Assembly: GCA_044358015.1 (NCBI GenBank)
Contig: JBIKOO010000008.1
Span: 4,502 to 68,501, forward strand
DNA length: 64,000 nucleotides
DNA from: Casp-actino8 sp044358015
GTDB taxonomy: Bacteria > Actinomycetota > Acidimicrobiia > Acidimicrobiales > Ilumatobacteraceae
Direction of reading: 5' to 3'
Positions within the stretch are counted from its first letter, which is position 1. Each line of letters begins with the position of its first letter. The notes beneath the pieces are model-generated. The model had not been told where the DNA came from. It did not search any database and worked only from the letters and a program-made list of their open reading frames with translations. A program made the translations under genes and the position numbers. Of the stretch, positions 16,527-25,402 are shown one piece after another.

Positions 16527-18275
16527 ATGTTGTCAGATAAGTGGATTATCGACCGGACGCCGACAACACGATTTCCGTTTTATACACGCGGAAATGCTGC
16601 TGATGTTTTGGCTGACCCGGTCAGTCCTTTGGGGTGGACTTTTTGTTGGGAGTCAGGAATCGTTTTGGGTTGTCGTGATGGATTTGTGACCTTCGGCGTC
16701 TTTGATCATGATGACTACGGCTCTCCACCCGAAACCTTTGGATGCTTTGGTGGCTATTTCTATAACTCACTCATGCAAGCCCGCCTGATGGGCGTGCGTA
16801 TGCCAGGTGCGAGCCCTGAGGCGATTGACGCGGCGTATTTTGATGATCGTCCTGATGTGCCTCCTTACGTGGCAGAGCCTTGGCATGATTCGCCACGACA
16901 TGCCGAGAAGTTGGCTGAAACCCAGGCCTACATCATGAGTGCAGTGACGCATCAGCCAGTTGAAGATCAGCATGCAACAGCACTTGAGATTCGCCGCAAC
17001 CGTCCAGATCTTTCACAGCTTTCAAATCATGAACTGGTAGCCCGTGCTCGAACAATGCAGCCACATCTGGTCGCGATGTTTGAACAACATGCGTGGGCAA
17101 GCCTCGGCGCTTCTTTTGGTCCAGGAGGAGTTTTGGCTATCGCCGAAGGTCTCGGACGGGCCGAAGACGGTGTGCGCATGATCGGAGCAGTCGGCAATGT
17201 TGACTCGGCCAATATTGCTACGCAGTTGTGGGATCTCTCTCGTTTAGTTCGCGGGGATGCGGCTTTAACCGAATTGTTCGATGAGAGTTTCGCGGCGGGA
17301 ACAATCAACTCAGATGTAGCCAATGAGATGTTGAGCAAGGTCGTTGGAACCGAATTCGCTTCAGCTTTGCAAGTTTTCATGATTGATCACGGTGGTCGTG
17401 CTCCAAATGAATGGGATCCTGCAGCTTCTAGTTACGAATCAAAGCCGGCGTTGGCCTTCATCCAGATTGATCGCCTGCGCCACCAAGATGATTCAGCTGA
17501 TCCACATAAATCACACGAACGCAATTCAGCAGAGCGTGAACGTCTGTACACAGAATTCTTGGAACTTCTCAGCGGAGACCCCGAAGCAATCGGAGCATTC
17601 GCTGCGTCGTATGCATCTTCGGGAGTCTGGCAAGCAACACGCGAGCGTTGTAAGAGCAACAACATCGCGGCGATTCACGAAGTGCGGGTGTGTTTTGACG
17701 AAATCGGTCGACGAATGGTTGCAGCAGGTCATCTGGCCGCAGCGGAACAGATTTATATGTTGCTTGAGTCAGAACTCGAGCAGTATCTCAGTAACCCCGC
17801 CCCCTTTAAGGAAGTGCTCGCTGAACGATTTGTCGATCACCAGGCATTGGCGCTGCTAGATCCGCCATACATCGTTGGACCTGATGTGCCGCCGCTTTCG
17901 CAGTGGCCACGACGAGATGTCGCGAGTAACGACGTTGTAAAGGTTGGCGATGTCTTGAAAGGCGTCGCGTGTTCTGCAGGTGAGTACACCGGAACGGCAA
18001 GAGTCATTCTTGATCCCTTTGATCCAAGCGGACTCGATGCCGGTGACATTTTGGTAACGCTCAATACTGATCCGTCGTGGACGCCGCTGTTTTTGGCTTC
18101 AGGAGCGGTTGTCGTAAACCTTGGCGCTGTGGGTTCGCACGCAAGCATCGTGAGTCGTGAATTGGGTATCCCGTGTGTTGCGTCCGTAGCCGACGCAACA
18201 AAGAAGATTCCAGATGGTGCCAACATCACGGTCAATGGTTCAACCGGAACCATTACTATCAATTCGCTCCGATAA
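16527..18275 (+). CDS. PEP-utilising mobile-domain protein without ATP-grasp domain
   Basis: A protein of 582 residues. The last 90 or so form the swivelling phosphohistidine domain of PEP synthase-like enzymes: DILVTLNTDPSWTPLF, then AVVVNLGAVGSHASIVSREL, where the His of GSHASIV is the expected phospho-carrier. The preceding 470 residues resemble the central helical substrate-binding region of rifampicin-phosphotransferase/PEP-synthase-like proteins (for example DHGGRAPNEWDPAASSYESK). No ATP-grasp nucleotide-binding domain is present within the gene or beside it. Start ATG with GAGGGGGAC upstream. It may work with a separate ATP-grasp subunit encoded elsewhere, as phenylphosphate synthase does. 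The substrate is unknown. Confidence 0.75.
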   Translation: MLSDKWIIDRTPTTRFPFYTRGNAADVLADPVSPLGWTFCWESGIVLGCRDGFVTFGVFDHDDYGSPPETFGCFGGYFYNSLMQARLMGVRMPGASPEAIDAAYFDDRPDVPPYVAEPWHDSPRHAEKLAETQAYIMSAVTHQPVEDQHATALEIRRNRPDLSQLSNHELVARARTMQPHLVAMFEQHAWASLGASFGPGGVLAIAEGLGRAEDGVRMIGAVGNVDSANIATQLWDLSRLVRGDAALTELFDESFAAGTINSDVANEMLSKVVGTEFASALQVFMIDHGGRAPNEWDPAASSYESKPALAFIQIDRLRHQDDSADPHKSHERNSAERERLYTEFLELLSGDPEAIGAFAASYASSGVWQATRERCKSNNIAAIHEVRVCFDEIGRRMVAAGHLAAAEQIYMLLESELEQYLSNPAPFKEVLAERFVDHQALALLDPPYIVGPDVPPLSQWPRRDVASNDVVKVGDVLKGVACSAGEYTGTARVILDPFDPSGLDAGDILVTLNTDPSWTPLFLASGAVVVNLGAVGSHASIVSRELGIPCVASVADATKKIPDGANITVNGSTGTITINSLR

Positions 18276-18307
18276 GTCAACATTCTGAACTAAAGGAAAC
18301 GCTCACG

Positions 18308-19441
18308 GTGGAAGTACAGGGATTTGTCAAGTCAGGATTTGGATCGGTGAAAGACGCCTTCGCCGCGAACTTCACTTCAGATTTTGAAGTTGGAGCGAGC
18401 GTCGCGGTGATGCACCGCGGTGAAATGGTCGTTGATATCTGGGGCGGGCACACCGACATGGAACGCACGACGCCGTGGGAAGAGAATACGTTGATCAATG
18501 TTTGGTCAACCACGAAAACACAAATGTTCCTTTGCGTGTTGATGTTGGTAGATGAAGGCAAAATGAGCCTCGACGATCCCGTATGTAAACACTGGCCTGA
18601 ATTTGCGGCTAATGGAAAAGAAAAGGTTCTTGTGCGCCATCTGATGTCGCACACCTCTGGTGTGTCGGGTTGGGACGAGCCTTTGGTTGCTGCAGATTTG
18701 TACGATCACGAAAAATGCTCGTCATTACTTGCTGCGCAGGCACCGTGGTGGGAGCCAGGCACAAAGTCTGGGTATCACGCGATGACCCAGGGATATCTGT
18801 TGGGCGAGTTGGTGAAGCGAGTCACTGGCATGTCGCTCGGTATCTTCTTTCGCACTCGGGTTGCCGAACCTTTGGGAGCCGATTTTCACATCGGAGTTCC
18901 AGCAAATGTTGAAGACCGGATTGCGTCGGTGATTCCAGCAGCGCAGGGTATTCCACCCAATATTGCTGCCGACAGTATCTTTGCTCGAACAATGCTGAAC
19001 CCAAAGATGGATGCCCGCTTCTCATGGACACCCGAATGGCGACGCTGTGAAAGCCCTGCCGCTAACGGACAAGGAAACGCTCGGTCTGTTGCTTTGACTC
19101 AATCAATTATTTCACACGGTGGTTCGGTGAAGGGGCAGACTTTCCTTTCCCGCGACACGATTGAGAAGATCTTTGATGTGCAGGCCGAAGGGACGGATCA
19201 AGTGTTGATGTCACCAATCAAACTCGGCGTTGGCTACGGATTGAAATCAGAACACACGCCCATTAGCCCGAATGACCGAGCCTGTTTTTGGGGTGGTTGG
19301 GGAGGATCGCTATGTGTCAATGATCTTGAAGCCGAGATGACGTTTGCCTATGTCATGAATCGCATGGGTGATGGCACCGTGGGGGACAACCGGGCCGGAG
19401 GTCCTTTGATGGCTACTTTTCTTTCTCTCGCTAAGTTGTAG
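18308..19441 (+). CDS. Beta-lactamase-fold serine hydrolase (class C/EstB-like esterase)
   Basis: A protein of about 377 residues of the beta-lactamase-related (PF00144) family. The start is GTG at 18308, about 10 nt after AAAGGA, and avoids overlap with the upstream gene. The SxxK motif is STTK, preceded by NVW. The second motif appears as GYHAMTQG, with Tyr kept but Asn of YxN replaced. The third is probably GWGGS near the C-terminus. There is no signal peptide, so it is cytoplasmic. This favours an esterase or transesterase role over antibiotic resistance. It lies 32 bp after the PEP-mobile gene on the same strand, so co-transcription is likely. Confidence 0.85.
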   Translation: MEVQGFVKSGFGSVKDAFAANFTSDFEVGASVAVMHRGEMVVDIWGGHTDMERTTPWEENTLINVWSTTKTQMFLCVLMLVDEGKMSLDDPVCKHWPEFAANGKEKVLVRHLMSHTSGVSGWDEPLVAADLYDHEKCSSLLAAQAPWWEPGTKSGYHAMTQGYLLGELVKRVTGMSLGIFFRTRVAEPLGADFHIGVPANVEDRIASVIPAAQGIPPNIAADSIFARTMLNPKMDARFSWTPEWRRCESPAANGQGNARSVALTQSIISHGGSVKGQTFLSRDTIEKIFDVQAEGTDQVLMSPIKLGVGYGLKSEHTPISPNDRACFWGGWGGSLCVNDLEAEMTFAYVMNRMGDGTVGDNRAGGPLMATFLSLAKL

Positions 19442-19483
19442 CAATTCCAGGAGCGCAGGCTGGTTGAAGGCTCAGCACACCTA

Positions 19484-20791
19484 CTATTTGCCAAACACCT
19501 GCTCGGTGTAGGCGTTGGTAAACGTTCGGTTCGGATCAAGAGCGTCCCTTGCCGTTAAGAATTCGTTCCACTGCGGATACAACTTCGATAACTCGTTGTT
19601 GTTCAGAAAATGCATTTTGCCCCAATGGGGTCGACCTTCATAATCAGACATGATGTTGGCCACATCGCGGAAATAGGCCTCGTACGCCATGCCTTTATAC
19701 ATATGAACTGCGATGTAGGCCGAATCTCGTCCGGATGCAGTTGACAGAGCAATGTCATCTTTGGCGGTGAAACGAACCTCAACTGGGAAGCTGACGAGGT
19801 GTCCCTTGTCGTCAATCATTTTGCGGATCCGTTGAAGTGCTTCTCCGCAAAATTCTCGCGGTATGGCATATTCCATCTCAACAAACTTGACGATGCGCTC
19901 ACTCGCGAAGATGCGGAAACTTTCATCAACGATTTCTGTTTGACCACTAGATGGCAATGCCGTCGCGAGACGAGGAATCAATGTCGGTTTCAAGCGCCCG
20001 AGAGCACACACCGCACCGAACGCATAGTTTTCTAAAAAGGTTTTGCTGTACCACTGCTTGGTACGACTCGGAATATGCACGGGATCGGTCGTTCGGTTGT
20101 TCCGCTTCGTGAGTGCCCATTTGGTGTGAGGGATCCAAAAGAATTCAAAATGTTCATTCGAGTCGACAAGGTCATCAAGATTCTCAATCAGTGCATCAAG
20201 TTTCTGGGCACCCTCAACGGCCCGCAGTCGAAAAGCGGGGACAACATTGAGTGTCACTTGAGTAACGATTCCTAGAGCGCCAACTCCAACCCGTGCCACG
20301 TCGAGGAGTTCGGGATTTTGTTGGCCATTGATGTCAATAACATCGCCGTGACCATTGACGATTCGTAGGCCCGCCACTTGGCCAGCAATGCCGGTGAGCC
20401 GTGAACCTGTGCCATGAGTCGATGTGGAAATTGCTCCGCTAATTGTCTGATAGGCGATATCCCCGAGATTGGGCATCGCATAACCAAGCTCGAATAGCTG
20501 TTCGTTGAGTTCTGAGATGTGAATTCCGGCTTCAACTGTGACCTGATTCTTCTTTCGATCAACGTGCACGATCTTGTTGAGATGACCCATGTTGATGAGA
20601 TGGCCAAAAGTGAGTGCAGTTGAAGTGAAGCTGTGGCCGGCACCAACGGCTTTCACCGTTCGGTTTGATTTTGCGGCGCGAGCAACAATGTCAGCAACAT
20701 CAGATTCGCTTGCCGGTTCGTTGATCCACTTGGGTTTGATTGATTGATTTTCTGCCCAGTTAGTCCATGTTCCGCGTCGTATTGAACTCAC
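19484..20791 (-). CDS. FAD-linked oxidase, D-arabinono-1,4-lactone oxidase (ALO) type
   Basis: A protein of 435 residues. It has an N-terminal FAD-binding-4 domain with VGAGHSFTS (the His in this motif carries covalent FAD in aldonolactone oxidases) and STSTHGTGS. The C-terminal ALO domain includes YEGRPHWGKMH, which matches the conserved HWGK motif. Family members oxidise aldono-lactones or alditols with oxygen or another acceptor; in bacteria the substrate is usually uncertain. The GTG start overlaps the stop of the upstream SDR gene by 4 nt (20788-20791), so the two are co-translated and probably act on related substrates. Confidence 0.88.
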   Translation of the reverse strand: MSSIRRGTWTNWAENQSIKPKWINEPASESDVADIVARAAKSNRTVKAVGAGHSFTSTALTFGHLINMGHLNKIVHVDRKKNQVTVEAGIHISELNEQLFELGYAMPNLGDIAYQTISGAISTSTHGTGSRLTGIAGQVAGLRIVNGHGDVIDINGQQNPELLDVARVGVGALGIVTQVTLNVVPAFRLRAVEGAQKLDALIENLDDLVDSNEHFEFFWIPHTKWALTKRNNRTTDPVHIPSRTKQWYSKTFLENYAFGAVCALGRLKPTLIPRLATALPSSGQTEIVDESFRIFASERIVKFVEMEYAIPREFCGEALQRIRKMIDDKGHLVSFPVEVRFTAKDDIALSTASGRDSAYIAVHMYKGMAYEAYFRDVANIMSDYEGRPHWGKMHFLNNNELSKLYPQWNEFLTARDALDPNRTFTNAYTEQVFGK

Positions 20792-21618
20792 GTAAATGGT
20801 CCTCCGGTCAGGCTCTTGGCGACTACGCTCATTTCTGCGAGCAATGGTTGGCTGTAGGCAACGCGACCCGTTAAGCGTTGCGGGTCACCTGCGCATAACT
20901 CAAGTGCAGCTTGCGCAATGACTTCCTCGCGTTCGATTTTGAAATCCTCAAGTAGGTCGTGATTGCCAGCACCCGGAGTTGGCACATTGTCCCACGGTGC
21001 CAAGGTATTGACCGCAATATTGACACTGTGAAGTTCGGCGGCCATTCCTAGAGAAACACGCTCGAGTGCGGCCTTACACATTCCGTAGACAGATGAGTTG
21101 CCAGTTGCAAACCATGCCTCGAATGGGGGTCCGACTGGTTTGATGGCGGCACGCGACGAGATGTTCAAAATCCATCCCGCGCCACGTGATCGCATATCAG
21201 GAATTACTCGCTGCGCTAAATCAATTGCGCCCCATACCTGAGTCTCCATCATCAACTTGAAGCGCTTTTCCGGAAAAGAATCAATGGGTAAGAAGAAAGT
21301 CACGGCGGCGTTATTGACCAAGATGTCAATGGGTCCGAGTTCTTGATGCACTTCGTTGATGATGTTCTTGCGATCCTCCGAACTTGATAGATCGGCTTTG
21401 AACGCTGCGGCCTTTCCACCTGCTTGAGTAATTGCGGCAACGGTGTCGCGTAGCGTTCCCTCGTAGCGTGGATCTGGGTCAAGAGTGCGGGCCATGCAGG
21501 CAACAGTGGCTCCTTCGGCTGCCAGGCGACGGGCGATAGCTGCCCCAATACCACGGCTAGCACCCGTGACTAAAGCGGTTTTGCCTTCAAGGCGACGACC
21601 ATCAATTTTCTCTTGCAT
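20788..21618 (-). CDS. Short-chain dehydrogenase/reductase
   Basis: A protein of 276 residues with a Rossmann fold. TGASRGIGAAIARRLA binds NAD(P), NNAAVTF is the NNAG-like motif, and ISSRAAIK followed by YGMCKAA gives the Ser-Tyr-Lys catalytic set. A strong GGGAGGA precedes the ATG. It is first in a two-gene operon with the ALO-type oxidase. The divergent VOC-family gene starts about 65 bp away. The substrate is unknown. Confidence 0.88.
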   Translation of the reverse strand: MQEKIDGRRLEGKTALVTGASRGIGAAIARRLAAEGATVACMARTLDPDPRYEGTLRDTVAAITQAGGKAAAFKADLSSSEDRKNIINEVHQELGPIDILVNNAAVTFFLPIDSFPEKRFKLMMETQVWGAIDLAQRVIPDMRSRGAGWILNISSRAAIKPVGPPFEAWFATGNSSVYGMCKAALERVSLGMAAELHSVNIAVNTLAPWDNVPTPGAGNHDLLEDFKIEREEVIAQAALELCAGDPQRLTGRVAYSQPLLAEMSVVAKSLTGGPFT

Positions 21619-21682
21619 AAATCCTCCCGAACAGTCTCAATACTGTCAGGTCGTCGGGGGTCATGAGGTACTGTCCACACTT

Positions 21683-22630
21683 GTGACTGATCTCATTGAA
21701 GCCCCCTCTCGCCGTTTTTTGCATATCTGCTATTGCTGCGATGACACCGACGCGGTGGTTAATTTCTATGTGAATGTTCTCGACATGAAAGAAGTGATGC
21801 GTAATCCGCTCCACCCATCTGATGGGTCGTTATTAGGAATTGATGGCGAGATTGTGAGTGGAGCGGCCTTTGTCTACGACAAACGCGGACCCCGGACAAG
21901 CGCTTCTTTAGAGGTTCAAGAGTGGGTGAGCCCGAAAATGATTGGGACTCCCATCACGGATGCTTCGCGTGTCGGGATGCAAGCCGTTGGCTTTGGTGTG
22001 CCAGATATTGAATCGATGATTGGACGAATGGTGGCGGCTGGATCACGTTTGGTGTCGCGCTCGGCGGCGCCATGGCAAAAGAACTGGGCAACTTTGACCG
22101 ATCCGTTCGGTACACAGGTCGACCTCATGCAAGATGAAACAATTCCAGTTGGAGAATCCCGTTTGCGGCACCTGCGGATCACGGTGACCAATATTGAAGA
22201 TTCTTTGTCGTGGTATCACGGAATGGGATTCTTGGACGTTGCTGAACATGCAATTGATGATGGCGACTTCGTGGGATTGAAGGCTGAAGATGGTTCGTCC
22301 GCAATTGGTCGAGCGCTCCGAATGAAGTTGCCTGATGAAGCTGCAGAAATCGTGTTAACGGAATGGTCAAACCCCAAGTCTCACGGTCAACATCCGGCAG
22401 ACGCGAATCATGCAGGCCTATTTCGAACCGCTGTTGGAGTTGACGACACTGTTGCGTCGTATGAACGTTTCTTGGCCGAAGGTTGGAAGTTTGAACGCAA
22501 GCCTCGACAAGTTGAACTTGAAGGAACAGCAGTGCCAGACATGTGGATCTGCTTCTTGAATGATCCTGACGGGGTTCCATTCGAATTCGTGCAGCGGCCG
22601 CGTTCAGCGTTCCGCCCTGAAAGGGCTTAG
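21683..22630 (+). CDS. Two-domain VOC (glyoxalase/extradiol dioxygenase-like) protein
   Basis: A protein of about 315 residues made of two VOC modules. The first starts RFLHICYCCDDTDAVVNFYV and ends WATLTDPFGTQVDLMQ. The second starts RLRHLRITVTNIEDSLSWYH and ends FLNDPDGVPFEFVQ. The start is taken as GTG at 21683, because the longer frame runs antisense through the SDR gene. Metal-binding His and Glu positions are only partly conserved (HICY, HLRI), so the reaction is uncertain; dioxygenase, lyase or binding roles are all possible. Confidence 0.75.
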   Translation: MTDLIEAPSRRFLHICYCCDDTDAVVNFYVNVLDMKEVMRNPLHPSDGSLLGIDGEIVSGAAFVYDKRGPRTSASLEVQEWVSPKMIGTPITDASRVGMQAVGFGVPDIESMIGRMVAAGSRLVSRSAAPWQKNWATLTDPFGTQVDLMQDETIPVGESRLRHLRITVTNIEDSLSWYHGMGFLDVAEHAIDDGDFVGLKAEDGSSAIGRALRMKLPDEAAEIVLTEWSNPKSHGQHPADANHAGLFRTAVGVDDTVASYERFLAEGWKFERKPRQVELEGTAVPDMWICFLNDPDGVPFEFVQRPRSAFRPERA

Positions 22631-22643
22631 AGACAAGAAATGG

Positions 22644-23075
22644 TCAGTGGGGGAACAGTGAATTTGTCGCCCAGCCGTCAACGGTGACTTTGCGTGACGC
22701 GAATTTCCATTGACCGTTGATTGAGACATAAGAGTCGACGTAACGGCCCCAATGGTCAAGGCCAATGTCGGTAACGACAAAGAAGTACAAGCGACCGTTC
22801 GCATGCGTTTCGTCCATGAGATCGATCTGATGAGTCGTCGTTGAGTGCCGCACATGAGTAAACCCAGCAGCAGCCCCCGTGGCTTCTTTAGTGCCCGTGA
22901 AGATCGTCATCACTTGTTCAATCCCCGAATAGACCCGACCGTCTCCGATATCCATGGTCGCGTCAGGGCTAAAGAGTTCTCGCACTTGGGTGAACCGTCC
23001 AGTGTCCCCATTGGCGTTGTAACGGGCGACAAGATCTCGAATTGACTCTCGAGCGATGATCTGCCAAATCTCCAT
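22644..23075 (-). CDS. SnoaL-like (NTF2-fold) protein
   Basis: A protein of 143 residues with the SnoaL_4 pattern: an N-terminal helix ESIRDLVARYNANGDTGRF, then ELFSPDATMDIG and a cone-shaped sheet including HVRHSTTTHQIDLM and GRYVDSYVSINGQWKFASRK. These proteins act as ketosteroid-isomerase-like isomerases, hydrolases or ring-hydroxylating subunits; the Asp and His in the pocket fit a small acid-base enzyme. It is convergent with the VOC gene and divergent from the amidohydrolase gene, with an operator-like palindrome between. Confidence 0.8.
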   Translation of the reverse strand: MEIWQIIARESIRDLVARYNANGDTGRFTQVRELFSPDATMDIGDGRVYSGIEQVMTIFTGTKEATGAAAGFTHVRHSTTTHQIDLMDETHANGRLYFFVVTDIGLDHWGRYVDSYVSINGQWKFASRKVTVDGWATNSLFPH

Positions 23076-23114
23076 AACACTCCCTTGAACGTGCGTCTCT
23101 TATCCTGAACCAAA

Positions 23115-23131
23115 GTCCCATTTTCTGGGAC
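23115..23131. promoter_or_regulatory. Inverted repeat GTCCCA-N5-TGGGAC upstream of SnoaL-like gene
   Basis: A perfect 6-bp inverted repeat with a 5-nt spacer lies 40 bp upstream of the SnoaL-like start. It could be an operator or a leader hairpin; nothing else identifies it. Confidence 0.35.
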
Positions 23132-23183
23132 CTTGGTCACCGTACTCGGGCTAGATCTATCTTTGGGCGCTTCCATACCGTAC

Positions 23184-23204
23184 AATCTGACGGAGCGTCA
23201 GATT
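23184..23204. promoter_or_regulatory. Operator-like palindrome AATCTGACG-GAG-CGTCAGATT
   Basis: A perfect 9-bp inverted repeat with a 3-bp spacer lies 30 bp upstream of the amidohydrolase ATG at 23235, in the divergent spacer with the SnoaL-like gene. Its size and symmetry fit a dimeric helix-turn-helix repressor of TetR type. No regulator gene is adjacent. Confidence 0.65.
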
Positions 23205-23234
23205 TGCTGCTGTCGCCTGACTTAAGGGAAAAAC

Positions 23235-24443
23235 ATGACACTTCTTGAATCTCGGCCAGTTCTTGATGACGTGACGTACGGACTCTCAGATGCTGATCAG
23301 CACTATTACGAAGCCGAAGATGCCGTCATTCGCCATTTGCCTAAGGCGCATAAGGCAGCCGTGCGTTGGGTTGAAGTAGATGGTCGCAAAACTTTGCTCG
23401 TTAATGATCGTTTGTTGACACTCATTCCGAACCCTACGTATGACCCAGTCGGCGTTCCTGGTTCACTCGAGATGTACTTCCGTGCGCAGAATCACGGCGG
23501 CAAGGAAATTCGCGACATCATCGAAATGGGCCCCATTCCTCCGGCAGCTCGCTCACGAGAAGCCCGTGTTGCCAAGTTGATCGAACAAGGCGTCGACCTT
23601 GCATGGGTGTTGCCGAGCCTCGGACTTGGACTTGAAGAAATGCTTGCGAACGATGTTGATGCCCTGTATGCGGTTTTCCATAGCTACAACCAGTGGCTTG
23701 ACGAAGACTGGGGTTACAACCGCGACAATCGAATCTTGACTGGTCCGTTGATGTCATTAATCGACCCAGTGCGCGCTGAAGCCGAGCTTGAATTAGCGAT
23801 TTCAAAAGGTGCACGTTTCGTGACATTCCGGCCAGCACCGGTGCAGGCGCCTGATCGCTTCCGTTCTCTCGCTGACCCGATGTATGACCGTTTCTGGAAT
23901 ATGGCCGCCGATGCTGGAGTTGCGATCGCATTCCATGGTGCCGACTCTGGTTATGGCATTTACCTCGAGCGTTGGGGCGAGAGCCTCAAGTACACCGGCA
24001 TGAAGATGTCAACGTTGACCGAAGTCATGGGAGTGCATATTGAGCGCCCCGTGTTTGACTTGGTCGCATCACTCATTTGCCACGGTCTGTTTGATCGTGT
24101 TCCGAAATTGCAGATTGCCACTGTTGAACTCGGTGCTGGTTGGGTTCCCGACTTGTTGCGTCGATTGAAGCGTTCGTACGGTAAGACCCCGCAGTTGTAC
24201 AAGCGTGATCCAGTTGAAACCTTCTGTTCGAATGTGTCTGTCGCTCCGTTCTACGAAGACGACATCGCAATCTTGAGCAGCCTCATTGGAGCAGATCGCA
24301 TCCTCTTGGGTAGCGACTGGCCGCACCCTGAAGGATTGGCAGCGCCTCGCGATTGGGTGGGTGACTTCGCTGGACTCACCGCCGATGAACGTCGCCTGGC
24401 TTTGCGTGACAACCTCCGCAAAATCTCAGGCATGCCCATCTAA
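23235..24443 (+). CDS. Amidohydrolase-2 family metal-dependent hydrolase
   Basis: A protein of 402 residues in the ACMSD-like amidohydrolase-2 family (TIM barrel). The beginning YGLSDADQHYYE carries the modified first metal motif (DxxxH type). VAIAFHGADSG and ILLGSDWPHPEG give the middle His and the C-terminal Asp/His positions. Members decarboxylate or hydrolyse aromatic or ring-opened intermediates; in actinobacteria they often sit in steroid or aromatic catabolic regions. AAGGGA lies about 8 nt before the ATG. The palindrome at 23184-23204 probably regulates it. Confidence 0.88.
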   Translation: MTLLESRPVLDDVTYGLSDADQHYYEAEDAVIRHLPKAHKAAVRWVEVDGRKTLLVNDRLLTLIPNPTYDPVGVPGSLEMYFRAQNHGGKEIRDIIEMGPIPPAARSREARVAKLIEQGVDLAWVLPSLGLGLEEMLANDVDALYAVFHSYNQWLDEDWGYNRDNRILTGPLMSLIDPVRAEAELELAISKGARFVTFRPAPVQAPDRFRSLADPMYDRFWNMAADAGVAIAFHGADSGYGIYLERWGESLKYTGMKMSTLTEVMGVHIERPVFDLVASLICHGLFDRVPKLQIATVELGAGWVPDLLRRLKRSYGKTPQLYKRDPVETFCSNVSVAPFYEDDIAILSSLIGADRILLGSDWPHPEGLAAPRDWVGDFAGLTADERRLALRDNLRKISGMPI

Positions 24444-24447
24444 ACCT

Positions 24448-24502
24448 GTGATTCTGGTGCAGAATCGTTGCGCATTTCGCCACTATTCTGCACCAGAATC
24501 AC
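24448..24502. terminator. 18-bp perfect inverted repeat between convergent genes
   Basis: GTGATTCTGGTGCAGAAT (24448-24465) pairs perfectly with 24485-24502 around a 19-nt loop. It lies 5 nt after the amidohydrolase stop, and its right arm includes the stop codon of the convergent gene. There is no U-tract, but position and strength suggest a bidirectional terminator or mRNA end-stabilising hairpin. Confidence 0.6.
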
Positions 24503-25371
24503 GAGTGGATTGGTGAAAAGGTAGCGGCACTTGTGCTGACGACTCGATGATTGTCGCCTTCGTCAATCAGGTTCACACGTGTACCAACTTTTCCGTTGGC
24601 TCCGACGAAGGCTTCGCCCTGAGTTGTGAACGGTCCGACCTTGCCACGGTTCACGAACATCACATACCAATCACTGATTTGTAATTGGGTTGAACTCAAT
24701 GCTTGCGCTAATTCGGTTGACGAAGTCTCTAAAGCAATGTGTTGTGGCCCGATGTGAAGTGCTGCATCAGGTGACGCTAATTCGGCTGTGAGTAGAGGTA
24801 GCTGCCACACCCCATGTGACATTCGATCTGCGCCAAAAACTTGATGCAGTGGTGGCAAGTCAGGAGAGTCAACGATGTCAATGGGCGGATTATCAATCTT
24901 TTGATAACCCTCTGGAACATCACCAAGGGAAAGACCAACACCGGTTGAAATAGCGATAACTCGCTCGGGGTTGTTGGCATCAACAACGAGAGCCCGACTG
25001 AAGCCCAGGCGACGACCTGTATGCAAATTGTCCGGCAGGATCATCAATTTCTTCACGTCACGGGCCGGATCAAGAATCTGCATGGATGCAATGAGCGGAT
25101 TAGGAACGACGATATTGTCATTGAATCCTCCGCATTCTGGAGAGGCCACACACAGAGGCGCAGCCATAATGCCACCAGTGCTATTTCGCATATCGTGGCG
25201 CAATTTCATGAAATGGCCTTCGGCAACATTGTTATCGAGCGAACCCCATTCGCGTCCGAGATAGCGATATGTCAACAGTGACGTCCACTTCTCCTCGAAG
25301 GACTTCCAGTACTCGTCGGGGGTGGTTCCGCGAATATCGCTCGGTTTGTTTGCGTCTGGCGCGCTAGTCAT
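24499..25371 (-). CDS. Acyl-CoA thioesterase-like double-hotdog protein
   Basis: A protein of 290 residues. The last third (QISDWYVMFVNRGKVGPFTT, GEAFVGANGKVGTRVNLIDE, HRVVSTSAATF) has the strand order of a PaaI-like hotdog domain. The first half (EGHFMKLRHDMRNSTGGIMA) looks like a second, more diverged hotdog copy. These proteins hydrolyse acyl-CoA or aromatic acyl-CoA thioesters. It neighbours other acyl or aromatic catabolic genes, but no conserved catalytic set can be confirmed by eye. Confidence 0.65.
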   Translation of the reverse strand: MTSAPDANKPSDIRGTTPDEYWKSFEEKWTSLLTYRYLGREWGSLDNNVAEGHFMKLRHDMRNSTGGIMAAPLCVASPECGGFNDNIVVPNPLIASMQILDPARDVKKLMILPDNLHTGRRLGFSRALVVDANNPERVIAISTGVGLSLGDVPEGYQKIDNPPIDIVDSPDLPPLHQVFGADRMSHGVWQLPLLTAELASPDAALHIGPQHIALETSSTELAQALSSTQLQISDWYVMFVNRGKVGPFTTQGEAFVGANGKVGTRVNLIDEGDNHRVVSTSAATFSPIHS

Positions 25372-25402
25372 ACTTAAGAGTTAGCAGATATGAGGGTGCG
25401 GT

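Noticed and set aside
18308..19441. Antibiotic-resistance beta-lactamase
   Set aside because: No signal peptide, the YxN motif is altered and the sequence is closer to EstB-like esterases.
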